Below, piece by piece: positions 1-8,531 of a stretch of DNA of 64,000 bases. The stretch comes from Nevskiales bacterium (GTDB lineage: Bacteria > Pseudomonadota > Gammaproteobacteria > Steroidobacterales > GCA-2729495). The notes under the pieces were generated by a model. That model was not told the origin of the DNA. It searched no databases and saw only the letters and a program-made list of their open reading frames with translations. Each line of letters starts with the position of its first letter. Position 1 is the stretch's first letter. The DNA lies in contig WYBE01000050.1 in the NCBI GenBank assembly GCA_011526045.1, forward strand, positions 62,001 through 126,000, read 5' to 3'. Both the position numbers and the translations under genes were made by a program.

Positions 1-1215
1 TCGTTCGGCGTGCGCTACATCTACCAGCTCATTCAGCACCGCATGGGGCATTCGCGGCTGTTCGAGGTGGTCTTCCCGGGTAACCCGGGCCGCGCCTACC
101 TGGCGAAGGGCAACAGCGTGCAGGAGAACACGCTGGTCGTCGCGCACGTGCTCGGCCACGCCGATTTCTCGAAGCACAACGAACTCTTCCGCCGCAGCCA
201 GCAGGAAGTCGGCTACCGCATCGTGGACCAGGCGGCGGGCCATGCGCGCCAGATCGCCGCGGCCATGGAAGAACACGGCCAGGAGCGCGTCGAGCAGATC
301 CTGGATGCAGCCCTGGCGCTCGAGGCGCATATCGACGCGTTCAAGGGTCTGCGCCGCGAGCGGTATCCGGAGTTCGTCGAGGAACAGCTCATCGACGACG
401 ATACCTTCCGCCAGCGTTTTCACCGGTTGCCCGGCGACGAGCGGCCGGCACCGCAGCACGAGCCGAAAAAGCGGGCGAGCCTCCCGCTGCAGCCGGAGCG
501 CGACCTGCTGTGGTTCATCGCCCAGTACGCGCCGGATCTGGAGGGCTGGGAGCGCGACATCTTCCTCGCCGTGCGCGAGGAGTCGTTCTACTTCTACCCG
601 GTGTTTGCCTGCCAGATCATGAACGAGGGCTGGGCGTCGTACTGGCACGCGCGGCTGTTGCGCGAGGCGGACTTCATCCCGCAGAACGAGTATCTCGACG
701 CCATCAAGACCCATTCCGACGTGGTGCGACCGCATGCGGCTGACCGGCAGGCTTCGCTGTCTATCAACCCGTACCACCTGGGCTTCTGCATGTGGGAAAG
801 CATCATCGACAACCTGGGAATGGAAAAGGCGATGCAGATCCGCGCCCAGGACGACGATTTCGGCTTCATCCGCAATTATCTGACCGCGGAGCTTGCCGAG
901 GAACTGAAACTGTTCCGCTACAAGGCGTCAAACGACGGTGCGGTGGAAGTGGTCGACCGGGAAATCAACGCGCTGCGCGACGCGATCCTGGCGCCGAAGT
1001 ACAGCTTCGGGGCGCCGGCGATCGCGGTCAGGCACGTCGAAGCAGACGGGACGCTGCACCTCGTGCACGAGCACGGGACCGACGGACGCGGACTCGACTT
1101 CAAGCGCTCGGAAAAGGTGCTCGATTACCTGCACCGCGTCTGGCGCCGACCGGTGAAGCTCGACACGGTGGATGCCCGTGGCGAGGGGCGCACCCTCAGG
1201 ACGCCGGCGGAGTAA
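1..1215 (+). CDS. SpoVR family protein (3' part)
   Basis: The reading frame is open from the first base of the window, so the start lies upstream. The protein has the SpoVR/YcgB family's hallmark stretches: AHVLGHADFSKHN near the visible start, and NEGWASYWHARLL followed by an acidic/aromatic region in the middle. In many proteobacteria spoVR lies beside a PrkA-type kinase and a YeaH-type protein in a stress operon; here only the downstream side is visible and carries no such gene. The role of SpoVR in non-sporulating bacteria is unclear. The family call is secure; nothing can be said of the missing N-terminus. Confidence 0.93.
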   Translation, partial: SFGVRYIYQLIQHRMGHSRLFEVVFPGNPGRAYLAKGNSVQENTLVVAHVLGHADFSKHNELFRRSQQEVGYRIVDQAAGHARQIAAAMEEHGQERVEQILDAALALEAHIDAFKGLRRERYPEFVEEQLIDDDTFRQRFHRLPGDERPAPQHEPKKRASLPLQPERDLLWFIAQYAPDLEGWERDIFLAVREESFYFYPVFACQIMNEGWASYWHARLLREADFIPQNEYLDAIKTHSDVVRPHAADRQASLSINPYHLGFCMWESIIDNLGMEKAMQIRAQDDDFGFIRNYLTAELAEELKLFRYKASNDGAVEVVDREINALRDAILAPKYSFGAPAIAVRHVEADGTLHLVHEHGTDGRGLDFKRSEKVLDYLHRVWRRPVKLDTVDARGEGRTLRTPAE

Positions 1216-1318
1216 CGCCTGATCACCGTGCCGCCGGCGGTTCGCGGCGCGCATCGTGCTAGCATCAGACGGTCACCCCGCATCCCGCCCTTGCCCGCGG
1301 GTGCAAAGGAGCCGTGCC

Positions 1319-2068
1319 ATGTTGCGTCGATTCCTGTCCGCCGCCCTGGCCGGCGTTCTGCTCTGCGCCAGTGCTGTTGCCACCGAGCGGCTCTCGCCCG
1401 CGCTGATCGTCGCCGAGGCGCATCGCGCCGCCGGCGGCGAAGCGTGGCTGAAGGCCGGCACCAATGTCATGCGCGGCCACGCGACGTTGTGCCGCGACGG
1501 CAAGGTCGGTGCCTGCATGGAGGCTACCCGTTACGAAATGTACCGCGTCTATCCGGTGGAGCTTGCGAAGGCGCATGCCGGCAGCGGCAAGTTCAGGCTC
1601 GATGCCTACGCGGGTGACCGGTTGCTGTTCCAGACGGCGTACGACGGCGAGCGCTCCTACGACCAGAAAGGCCCGGTGGCCGGGGAGCGCGCGGCGAGCG
1701 ACGAGGGCGCAGGTTTCGGATTCAGCGCGATCCGTTTCGCGCTCGAGAAGGGCTTCACGCTGGAGGCGCTGATGGACGACCAGGTGGAAGGTCATCCCAG
1801 CTACTTCATCCGCGTGACCGACCCTGCGGGGCAGACGACCGTCTTCGGCATCGACCAGAAGGATTTCAGCATCCGCTCGGCAGCGTGGCAGACCACGCGC
1901 GGCTGGCACCGGCGCATCTACTCCGATTTCTATCGCGTGGGCAAGTTCCTGCAGCCAGGGCGCGTGCGTCACTACTACGACGGAGTGAAAAGCGTGGACA
2001 TCCGCTGGACTTCAGCGGAGATCGGTACGCCGATTCCGGACGATATGTTCGTGCTGGGGCCGAAGTAA
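1319..2068 (+). CDS. Secreted protein, possibly LolA/outer-membrane-lipoprotein-sorting-like
   Basis: A 249-residue protein that starts with a signal peptide (MLRRFLSAALAGVLL, cleavage likely near CASAVA-TE). The start is fixed by an AAAGGAG ribosome site at 1305-1311, seven bases before the ATG. The mature part is rich in short alternating beta-type segments and aromatic residues and ends in a PDDMFVLGPK tail. Such tails and the LIVAEAHRAAGG opening occur in periplasmic proteins with a LolA/LppX-like half-barrel, but I cannot confirm the fold by eye. It ends 25 bases before the convergent gene at 2094. Function unknown; lipid carriage in the periplasm is only a guess. Confidence 0.7.
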   Translation: MLRRFLSAALAGVLLCASAVATERLSPALIVAEAHRAAGGEAWLKAGTNVMRGHATLCRDGKVGACMEATRYEMYRVYPVELAKAHAGSGKFRLDAYAGDRLLFQTAYDGERSYDQKGPVAGERAASDEGAGFGFSAIRFALEKGFTLEALMDDQVEGHPSYFIRVTDPAGQTTVFGIDQKDFSIRSAAWQTTRGWHRRIYSDFYRVGKFLQPGRVRHYYDGVKSVDIRWTSAEIGTPIPDDMFVLGPK

Positions 2069-2093
2069 GCGGGGACCGTGAGCCGCTCCCGGA

Positions 2094-3728
2094 TCAGCGT
2101 ATCCGCAGCCAGACAGACTTGAGATGACCCGGCTCTGCGCGGGTCATCGGGAAGTCAGGCGGTTGTGGCGAGTAGTGCTCGAGCTCGGCGTGGCGACCCA
2201 CGGCGCGGGCTGATTCGCGCAGCGTTGCAATGAACGTCTCGGGGCGCACTCGCGCGGCATTCGTCGCGGCCAGCAGCACGCCGCCCGGCTCGAGCAGCGG
2301 CAGCGCCTCCGCGGCGAGCCGCCCGAAATCACGCTCGGCGCGGAACACGCCGCGCTCCTTCGATTGCGAGAAGGTGGGCGGGTCGAGCACGATCGCGTCG
2401 AAGCGCCGGTCTTTTTTCTGCAGGCGACGCAGCCAGTCGAAGACGTCGCCGTAGATGAAGTCGTGGTGCGCCGTATCGAGGCCGTTCAACTCGAAGTTGC
2501 GCCGTCCCCAGTCGAGATACTTCTTCGACAGGTCGAGCGAGGTCACGACAGCACCGGCGAGTGCCGCGCAGACCGAGAAGCCGCAGGTATAGGCGAAGGC
2601 GTTGAGCAGCCGCCGACCTGATGCACCGTGCGGAAACGGGGTGAAGCCCGCCGCGACGTGGTTCACGAGCAGGCGGCGGCGGTTGTCGCGCTGGTCGAGG
2701 AACAGGCCGGTCGAATAGCCGTCATCGAGGTGCATCTCGAAGCGCACGCCGTTTTCGCGAACCACGAGTGTGTCGGCGTGTTCCCCCGCCAGATGCACCG
2801 GCGATGCCTGCGCCACGCTGAGGCGGCGAACCTCGCGGCTCAAGCCACGGTGATAGAGGCCACGCGTGCCGGGCGTCATGAGACGGCGTTGCTGATCGGC
2901 GTCGGGCCGGGCCTCGGATTGCGCCAGCAGAAACCCGCCGAGCCGGTCCACGTAGCAGCCGGGCCAGGCGTCGGCGGCGCCGTGGACGACGCGCCAGGCG
3001 TCGGTGTCCTCCGGGTCGATGAACGCCGCGCGCAGCGCCGTACCCAGGTCGGTGTCGAATTGCGCCGGAGCTGAGAAGCTCACCATGTCGCCGGTCTGCG
3101 GATGGCGCAGGCTGATGCATTCCGCGTGCAGGCACAGCCGCGGCGCCGCGGTGCCGCCGTAGAGCGTGTCGCCGAGCACCGGAAAGCCCGCGTGTGCGGC
3201 GTGCACGCGGATCTGGTGGGTGCGCCCGGTCAGCGGCTCGGCCCGCAGTGCCGTCCACTGGCTGCCTGCCGGCGCGGTCCCGGGGTAAAACGCCGTCACG
3301 GCGCTGCGCTCACCCGGTTGCGCCGGCGTGGCTGCATAGGCGGCGCCCGCCCGGCGGATGCCGGTCTCGACCCGCAGTTTGCCAGCCGGCGTCGGACGAT
3401 CGGTCAGCAGCAGGTAGCGCTTGAGGGCCTCCCCCCGGCTGAACTGCTGTGTCAGGGAGCGGTTCGCCGTGGTTGTTTTCGCGAACACCAGCACGCCGGA
3501 TGTATCCCTGTCCAGGCGATGCATGATGGCCAGCCCGGACCAGCGCGGCTCGCGGTCGCGCAGCCATTCGTAGATACCCTCACCCGCATGGGGCGCGGGC
3601 GCGTGCGTGTTCCAGCCGGACGGTTTGGCGACCACCAGCAGATGCTCGTCCTCGTGCAGGACGCAGGGTGGCGGCCGCCCGACGGCAGGCGTGCGCGCTC
3701 CGGCTGAATCCCGCGGGGCAGGCTGCAT
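2094..3728 (-). CDS. Fused RluA-type pseudouridine synthase and RlmK/RlmI-type rRNA methyltransferase
   Basis: A 544-residue two-domain RNA-modification enzyme. The N-terminal third is an RluA-family pseudouridine synthase, with the catalytic motif MHRLDRDTSG (aspartate nucleophile in HRLDRD) and the TGRTHQIRVH motif. The C-terminal half is a class I SAM methyltransferase of the RlmI/RlmK group: ENGVRFEMHLDDGYSTG, FAYTCGFSV (SAM loop), and a DPPTFSQSK catalytic loop very like that of RlmK. The chosen start (MQPAPRDS) lies just before the synthase domain. The frame stays open far upstream, but that part is antisense to the Rieske gene and was excluded. The target nucleotides cannot be read from sequence. 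Confidence 0.9.
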   Translation of the reverse strand: MQPAPRDSAGARTPAVGRPPPCVLHEDEHLLVVAKPSGWNTHAPAPHAGEGIYEWLRDREPRWSGLAIMHRLDRDTSGVLVFAKTTTANRSLTQQFSRGEALKRYLLLTDRPTPAGKLRVETGIRRAGAAYAATPAQPGERSAVTAFYPGTAPAGSQWTALRAEPLTGRTHQIRVHAAHAGFPVLGDTLYGGTAAPRLCLHAECISLRHPQTGDMVSFSAPAQFDTDLGTALRAAFIDPEDTDAWRVVHGAADAWPGCYVDRLGGFLLAQSEARPDADQQRRLMTPGTRGLYHRGLSREVRRLSVAQASPVHLAGEHADTLVVRENGVRFEMHLDDGYSTGLFLDQRDNRRRLLVNHVAAGFTPFPHGASGRRLLNAFAYTCGFSVCAALAGAVVTSLDLSKKYLDWGRRNFELNGLDTAHHDFIYGDVFDWLRRLQKKDRRFDAIVLDPPTFSQSKERGVFRAERDFGRLAAEALPLLEPGGVLLAATNAARVRPETFIATLRESARAVGRHAELEHYSPQPPDFPMTRAEPGHLKSVWLRIR

Positions 3729-3764
3729 CGCGCCAATAGAGCAGGGCGCGCGGGCGAAGGCAAT

Positions 3765-3809
3765 CCCGCAGCGGCGTTTCCTGATGTGCGTCAAGACGGC
3801 CGCTGCGGG
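3765..3809. repeat. Inverted repeat in a divergent promoter region
   Basis: Perfect 11-base arms CCCGCAGCGGC (3765-3775) and GCCGCTGCGGG (3799-3809) are separated by 23 bases. They lie in the 138-base gap between the divergent synthase/methyltransferase and Rieske genes, so this could be an operator or a leader hairpin. No T-run follows either arm, which argues against a terminator. Confidence 0.5.
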
Positions 3810-3866
3810 CCTGACCAAGAATGGCACCCAGGCGACGAAGCAACGAGCGCAATCGGGGAGACCATC

Positions 3867-5015
3867 ATGTACATCAATTTCTGGTATATCGCGGCCCAGT
3901 CCGGCGAGGTGAAGTTCGGCACTGATAGGCCACTGAAGGTCATGATGCTCGGCCACCACTTTGCGCTCTGGCGCGACAGCAAGGGCAAGGTGCGCTGCAT
4001 CAGCGATACCTGCACGCACCGCGGCGGCTCCATGGGCGACGGACGCGTGCGCGGGGACTGCGTCGAGTGCCCGTACCACGGCTGGACCTTCGACGGGGAC
4101 GGCAATTGCGTGCGCCTGCCCTCGCTCGGGCCCAATGCCAAGATCCCCGAACGCACCCGCATCGACTCTTATCCGGTCGAGGAGAAGTACGGGCTGATCT
4201 GGGTGTTCCTCGGCGATCTGCCGGAAGCAGAGCGCCCTCCGATCATCGAGATCGCCGAGTACGGTGACCCGCAGTGGCGCACGATCATCCTGTCGGCCGA
4301 CTGGAACATCGACTACAAGCGTTCGATCGAAAACACGATCGACCCGGCGCACAATGAGTTCACCCATCCGACCCACGGCTTCCTCGGCGTGCGCGAGGAC
4401 TACCACGTCGAGGACTTCAAGGTGGAGGACACCGCGTGGGGCAGCGGTTTCCACAACAAGATGTTTGCGCCGACACTGGCGCAGCGCGACATGAACGAGG
4501 CCTCGGGCCGCACCGGTGGCGCGTGGATCGACGGTGGCGTCGGTCACCACGGGCCGCACTGCACCTGGGTGCAGATCCACGCCTCCGAGAAGATGATGCT
4601 GCATAACTACCTGCTGCACACGCCGATCCACGAGACGCTCGATCGCTGGTACCTGATCGCCGCCCGCAACAACCTGCTCGACTCCCGCTACGACTCGACT
4701 TTTGCCGACCGCAGCGCGTTCATCGCCGGGCAGGATCTGTACGTGCTCGACCCGGTGCGGCCGAAGATCACGCCACGCAAGAACTCCAACGAGTTCTTCG
4801 TGCCGGCGGACAAGGCGGTGGCACGCTACCGCGACTACTGCCGGACCTGGGAGGAACGCGGCTGGCGCATCGACGTGCAGAAGTTCCGCTCCGACTACGA
4901 GCGGGTCGCCTACGCGATCCCGAGTCCGGCGCGACGGCAGCACAAGGGCTGGGTGCTCCAGGCGGTGCCGATGCTGCCGGCCACGAACGCCGCGGCCGAG
5001 GCGCGCCAGGCCTGA
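3867..5015 (+). CDS. Rieske non-heme iron oxygenase, alpha-subunit type
   Basis: A 382-residue oxygenase that would insert oxygen into an aromatic or alicyclic substrate using electrons from a separate reductase. The N-terminal Rieske [2Fe-2S] site is complete: C49-x-H51 and C68-x2-H71 (CTHRGG and CPYHGW). The catalytic domain has the mononuclear iron motif ENTIDPAHNEFTH (D-x2-H-x4-H). The start follows a GGGGAG site at 3855-3860. No ferredoxin, reductase or small-subunit gene is next to it, so electrons must come from elsewhere. The length fits vanillate-demethylase or KshA-like single-component oxygenases; the substrate is unknown. Confidence 0.93.
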   Translation: MYINFWYIAAQSGEVKFGTDRPLKVMMLGHHFALWRDSKGKVRCISDTCTHRGGSMGDGRVRGDCVECPYHGWTFDGDGNCVRLPSLGPNAKIPERTRIDSYPVEEKYGLIWVFLGDLPEAERPPIIEIAEYGDPQWRTIILSADWNIDYKRSIENTIDPAHNEFTHPTHGFLGVREDYHVEDFKVEDTAWGSGFHNKMFAPTLAQRDMNEASGRTGGAWIDGGVGHHGPHCTWVQIHASEKMMLHNYLLHTPIHETLDRWYLIAARNNLLDSRYDSTFADRSAFIAGQDLYVLDPVRPKITPRKNSNEFFVPADKAVARYRDYCRTWEERGWRIDVQKFRSDYERVAYAIPSPARRQHKGWVLQAVPMLPATNAAAEARQA

Positions 5016-5139
5016 CGCAAGGCGCCGGAGCAGTTGATCATCTGCGTTCGGCCCGGAATGAAATGCGCCAGGTCTGACCCGGACGCCGTTCGTTATACTG
5101 CGCCCGGACCGGCAATCACGGACCGGGCGCGGACGGCGG

Positions 5140-5823
5140 ATGGCACTGACATGGGAGGAGATCGCGGCTCGCGATCCCCTGCGACTCAATCTCGGCTGCG
5201 GGAACGGCTGCCACCCCGACCGCCGTTATCCGAACTACGTATGCGTGGACCTGCGCCCGCAGGCGCCGTGCGCGGTGCGCCACGACCTGACTCACCCGCT
5301 GCCGCTGCCCGATGCCTGTGTCGAGCGCATCGTCTCGGAGCATTTTCTCGAGCACATGGACCGCGGGAGCATTATTGCGATCTTCGCGGAATGCTTCCGC
5401 GTGTTACGCCCCGGCAGCCTCGCCCGCTTCGCCGTGCCCGATTATCTTCATCCGCGCTATCGCCACTGCCTCGACCTGGGCTACGACCCGCGGCGCCGTG
5501 ACCACACCGTGCTCACGACCAGGCCGTTGATCGAGGAGTTGGTCGCGGCATCCCCGTTCGGCGTGGCGCAGTTTCATCACTTCTGGCGGGACGGGCAGTT
5601 CGTCGAACGGCCGATCGACTACGAGCTCGGCTACATCCGTCGTACGCCGGAGCATGATCCCCGCAACCGCAGTTCCGGGTGGCGTGAGCACGCCGGGCGC
5701 ATCGTGCGGGACGTCGGTGAATACATGCGCCACGGAACCCGCACCACGGCAACGCACCGGGATACCCGCCGCTACCACCGGCTGTACGTGACCAGCCTCG
5801 TGTTCGACCTGGTGAAGCAGTAA
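5140..5823 (+). CDS. SAM-dependent methyltransferase (type 11)
   Basis: A 227-residue class I methyltransferase. The SAM-binding loop LNLGCGNGCHPD is at residues 16-27, then CVDLRPQ (acidic residue after beta-2) and HDLTHPLPLPDACVERIVSEHFLEH, the usual DxxxLP-x-F/V-D block of methyltransferase type 11 proteins. The second half (residues 120-227) is basic and aromatic and may bind substrate. A TTATACT -10-like box is near 5094. Substrate unknown; proteins of this shape often act on sugars or small molecules in surface-polymer clusters, but no such cluster is present. Confidence 0.85.
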   Translation: MALTWEEIAARDPLRLNLGCGNGCHPDRRYPNYVCVDLRPQAPCAVRHDLTHPLPLPDACVERIVSEHFLEHMDRGSIIAIFAECFRVLRPGSLARFAVPDYLHPRYRHCLDLGYDPRRRDHTVLTTRPLIEELVAASPFGVAQFHHFWRDGQFVERPIDYELGYIRRTPEHDPRNRSSGWREHAGRIVRDVGEYMRHGTRTTATHRDTRRYHRLYVTSLVFDLVKQ

Positions 5824-5950
5824 GCGCTCTCTGCGCCAGTTCCTCCGCCGACGGCATGGGAAACGAACTCCAGCCGCGATCGCCCGGCGGCGCACTGCCT
5901 GCACAGGGGGCGTGACGAAAAACGCTGCGCTGATCGCGCAGGTCGATTGC

Positions 5951-6334
5951 CTACCCCGCGAGCAGCGCCGCCGCGGCGAGCAGCACGTTGCGGAGCACGA
6001 GCCAGCCGTTGAGCCGCTGCGGTTCGTCGCCGCAGCCGCAATCGATCAGGCGCCGCCCGCGCGCCAGGTTGACCGCCATCGCGACGCCGTAGATGCCAAA
6101 CAGCAGCGCTGCCGCCAGGCTTGCCTGCCGGACTCCGGCGAGGAGCCCCACGCCGAGCGCCAGTTCGACCCAGGGCAGGGGTGCCGCAAGTCGCAGCGCG
6201 AGGCGCGGCGGCAGCAGGCGGTAGTCGAGGACGATGCCGTCGAAGCGGCGCCGGTCGCGCAGCTTGCCGATGCCCGCCGCGGCGAGCAGCGCGGCGAGTG
6301 CGACCCGGACGAGCAGACCGAGGAACGGTTCCAT
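5951..6334 (-). CDS. MauE/DoxX-like small membrane protein
   Basis: A 127-residue protein with four hydrophobic segments (about residues 3-22, 50-66, 70-90, 106-126) and a DCGCGDE motif after the third. MauE proteins carry a similar paired-cysteine CGCFG motif there and are needed for maturation of disulfide-containing methylamine dehydrogenase. No mau genes, thioredoxin-like partner or disulfide protein adjoins it; it stands alone between two genes on the other strand. Its likely role, by family, is membrane redox or disulfide handling. Confidence 0.75.
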   Translation of the reverse strand: MEPFLGLLVRVALAALLAAAGIGKLRDRRRFDGIVLDYRLLPPRLALRLAAPLPWVELALGVGLLAGVRQASLAAALLFGIYGVAMAVNLARGRRLIDCGCGDEPQRLNGWLVLRNVLLAAAALLAG

Positions 6335-6446
6335 GGAGCGGCAATTCTGCAGCCCGACCGGGCAAAGCTGCTATATATTAAGGGCAGATCCTGACGGTCC
6401 GGCTTCTGCCCTGGCCGTTCGAGCAACAAGAATTCGAGGGGTCGAC

Positions 6447-8507
6447 ATGGCAGCCGCCGGCAAGATTTTCGATACGAAGCACATCCGCAATGTCGCGCTG
6501 GTGGGCTCCACCGGGTCGGGCAAGACGACGCTGCTGGAGGCGATGCTCCAGCGCACCGGCATGATCCGCGAGGCCGGCAGCCTGGCCAAGGGCACCACGG
6601 TGTCGGACTTCACGGCGCAGGAGAAGCGCCTGCAGCACTCCCTCGACACCGCCGTTTGCCACGCCGAGCATGAGGGGGTGCTGATGAACATCATCGACAC
6701 CCCGGGTAACCCCGATTTCATCGGCCGCGCGATGAGTGTGCTGCCCGGCGTGGATACCGCGGCGATCGTGATCAATGCCCAGGTCGGTGTGGACACCGTG
6801 ACCCGCAGCCTGATGAGTTTCGCCGCGCAGAAGAAGCTCTGCCGGCTGATCATCATCAACCGCATCGATGCGGATGGCGAACACCTCGAGGCGATACTCG
6901 GTGACATTCGCGAAGCATTCGGCCCGGAGTGCCTGCCGCTGAACCTGCCGGCGGAACGCGGGACGAGCGTGGCCGACTGTTTCTTCGAGCTGTCGGACAA
7001 GAAGCCTGACTTCTCCAGCGTGGCGACCGCCCATACCAACATCGTCGACCAGGTCGTCGAACTCGACGAGAAACTGATGCAGTCATACCTGGAGCAGGGC
7101 GAGGAGCTCGGCGTGGAGCAGTTGCACGATTCCTTCGAGAGCGCGCTGCGTGCCGGTCATCTCGTGCCGGTGTGCTTCGTCTCCGCGCAGACGGGCGCGG
7201 GCCTGCGCCAGTTGCTCCGCATACTCGCGACGCTCATGCCAGACCCGACGGAGGGCAATCCGCCGGAGTTTCTGCAGGGCGAGGGAGCGGCCGCGCGTGT
7301 CGTGCCCGTGCGGCCCGATCCGGCCGCACATTTCGTCGGCCACGTGTTCAAGATCAACGTCGACCCCTATGTCGGACGGCTCGGCGTGTTCCGGGTGCAC
7401 CAGGGCACGGTCAGGTCCGGCGACCAGGTGTTCATCGGCGAGCGGCGCAAGGGGTTCAAGGTGGCGCACCTGTACCGACTGCAGGGGTCCCAGACGAGCG
7501 AGATTGCGCAGGCGGTGCCGGGCGACATCGTGGCCGTATCGAAGGTGGACGACCTGCACTTCGACGCAGTACTGCATTCGAGCCATGACGAGGACCAGTT
7601 CCACCTGCAGCCGCCCGGGCTGCCGATGCCGATGCACGGTGTGGCCATCGCGCCGGCGCGACGTGGCGACGAGAAGAAGCTGTCGGATGCCCTGCACAAG
7701 ATGATGGCGGAAGACCCGAGCCTGCGTGTCGAGTTCAACACGCATTCGAACGAGACGGTGCTGCGCGGGGTAGGCGAGCTGCATGTGCGCCTGGTGCTGG
7801 AGCGAATGCGGGAGGAGTTCGGGCTGGAGGTGAGCACCCAGCCACCGAAGATCGCTTACCGGGAGACGATCACGCGCAAGGCGGAGGGCCACAGCCGCCA
7901 CAAGAAACAGACCGGCGGCGCCGGCCAGTTTGGCGAGGTGTACCTGCGCGTCGAGCCGCTCGCGCGCGGCGCAGGCTTCGAGTTCGTGGACGAAGTCGTC
8001 GGTGGCGCGATCCCGGGGCAGTTCATCCCGGCAGTGGAGAAGGGAGTACGCCAGGTGCTTGCCGAGGGCGCGATTGCCGGCTACCCGCTGGAGGACATCC
8101 GTGTGACCGTCTACGACGGCAAACATCACGCGGTGGACTCCAAGGAGGTGGCCTTCGTGTCCGCCGGTCGCAAGGCCTTGCTGGACGCGATCGCCAGGGC
8201 GACACCGATCGTGCTCGAACCTGTCGCGAAAGTACGCATTACGGCGCCGGCGGATTTCGTCGGCGATATCTCCGGCCACCTTTCCGGGCATCGCGCCCGG
8301 ATCAACGGCAACGAAACCGCGAGCGGCAACCAGGTCACCATCAACGCCGAGATTCCCGAAGCGGAGCTGCGCGACTACCAGACCCGCCTCAAGTCCATCA
8401 CCGGCGGCAAGGGCAGCTACACGGTGAGCTTCGATCACTACGCCAGCGTACCGCCCACTGTGCAGAAAGCGCTGATGGAAGCCTTCAGGCCAAGGCCCGA
8501 GGAGTAA
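6447..8507 (+). CDS. Elongation factor G-like GTPase (EF-G2 type)
   Basis: A 686-residue translational GTPase with all five EF-G domains. The P-loop is GSTGSGKTT (residues 20-28). The switch II motif reads DTPGNPDF (84-91), with Asn at residue 88 where standard EF-G has the catalytic His of DTPGH. The guanine-specificity motif is NRID (138-141) instead of NKxD. Domain IV (KQTGGAGQFGEVYLRVEP) and domain V are present. This matches the divergent EF-G-like branch rather than the housekeeping FusA, which normally sits in the str operon; no ribosomal genes are nearby. The start follows GAGGG at 6436-6440. A TATATT box lies near 6373. Confidence 0.9.
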   Translation: MAAAGKIFDTKHIRNVALVGSTGSGKTTLLEAMLQRTGMIREAGSLAKGTTVSDFTAQEKRLQHSLDTAVCHAEHEGVLMNIIDTPGNPDFIGRAMSVLPGVDTAAIVINAQVGVDTVTRSLMSFAAQKKLCRLIIINRIDADGEHLEAILGDIREAFGPECLPLNLPAERGTSVADCFFELSDKKPDFSSVATAHTNIVDQVVELDEKLMQSYLEQGEELGVEQLHDSFESALRAGHLVPVCFVSAQTGAGLRQLLRILATLMPDPTEGNPPEFLQGEGAAARVVPVRPDPAAHFVGHVFKINVDPYVGRLGVFRVHQGTVRSGDQVFIGERRKGFKVAHLYRLQGSQTSEIAQAVPGDIVAVSKVDDLHFDAVLHSSHDEDQFHLQPPGLPMPMHGVAIAPARRGDEKKLSDALHKMMAEDPSLRVEFNTHSNETVLRGVGELHVRLVLERMREEFGLEVSTQPPKIAYRETITRKAEGHSRHKKQTGGAGQFGEVYLRVEPLARGAGFEFVDEVVGGAIPGQFIPAVEKGVRQVLAEGAIAGYPLEDIRVTVYDGKHHAVDSKEVAFVSAGRKALLDAIARATPIVLEPVAKVRITAPADFVGDISGHLSGHRARINGNETASGNQVTINAEIPEAELRDYQTRLKSITGGKGSYTVSFDHYASVPPTVQKALMEAFRPRPEE

Positions 8508-8531
8508 TGCGGGTCGCGGCCTGCATCGGCG

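Noticed and set aside
3729-5189. Upstream extension of the minus-strand synthase/methyltransferase frame
   Set aside because: It is antisense to the Rieske oxygenase, has no motif, and the real protein starts at 3728.
7083-8438. Long open frame on the minus strand
   Set aside because: Antisense to the EF-G-like gene; a product of high GC and codon bias on the other strand.
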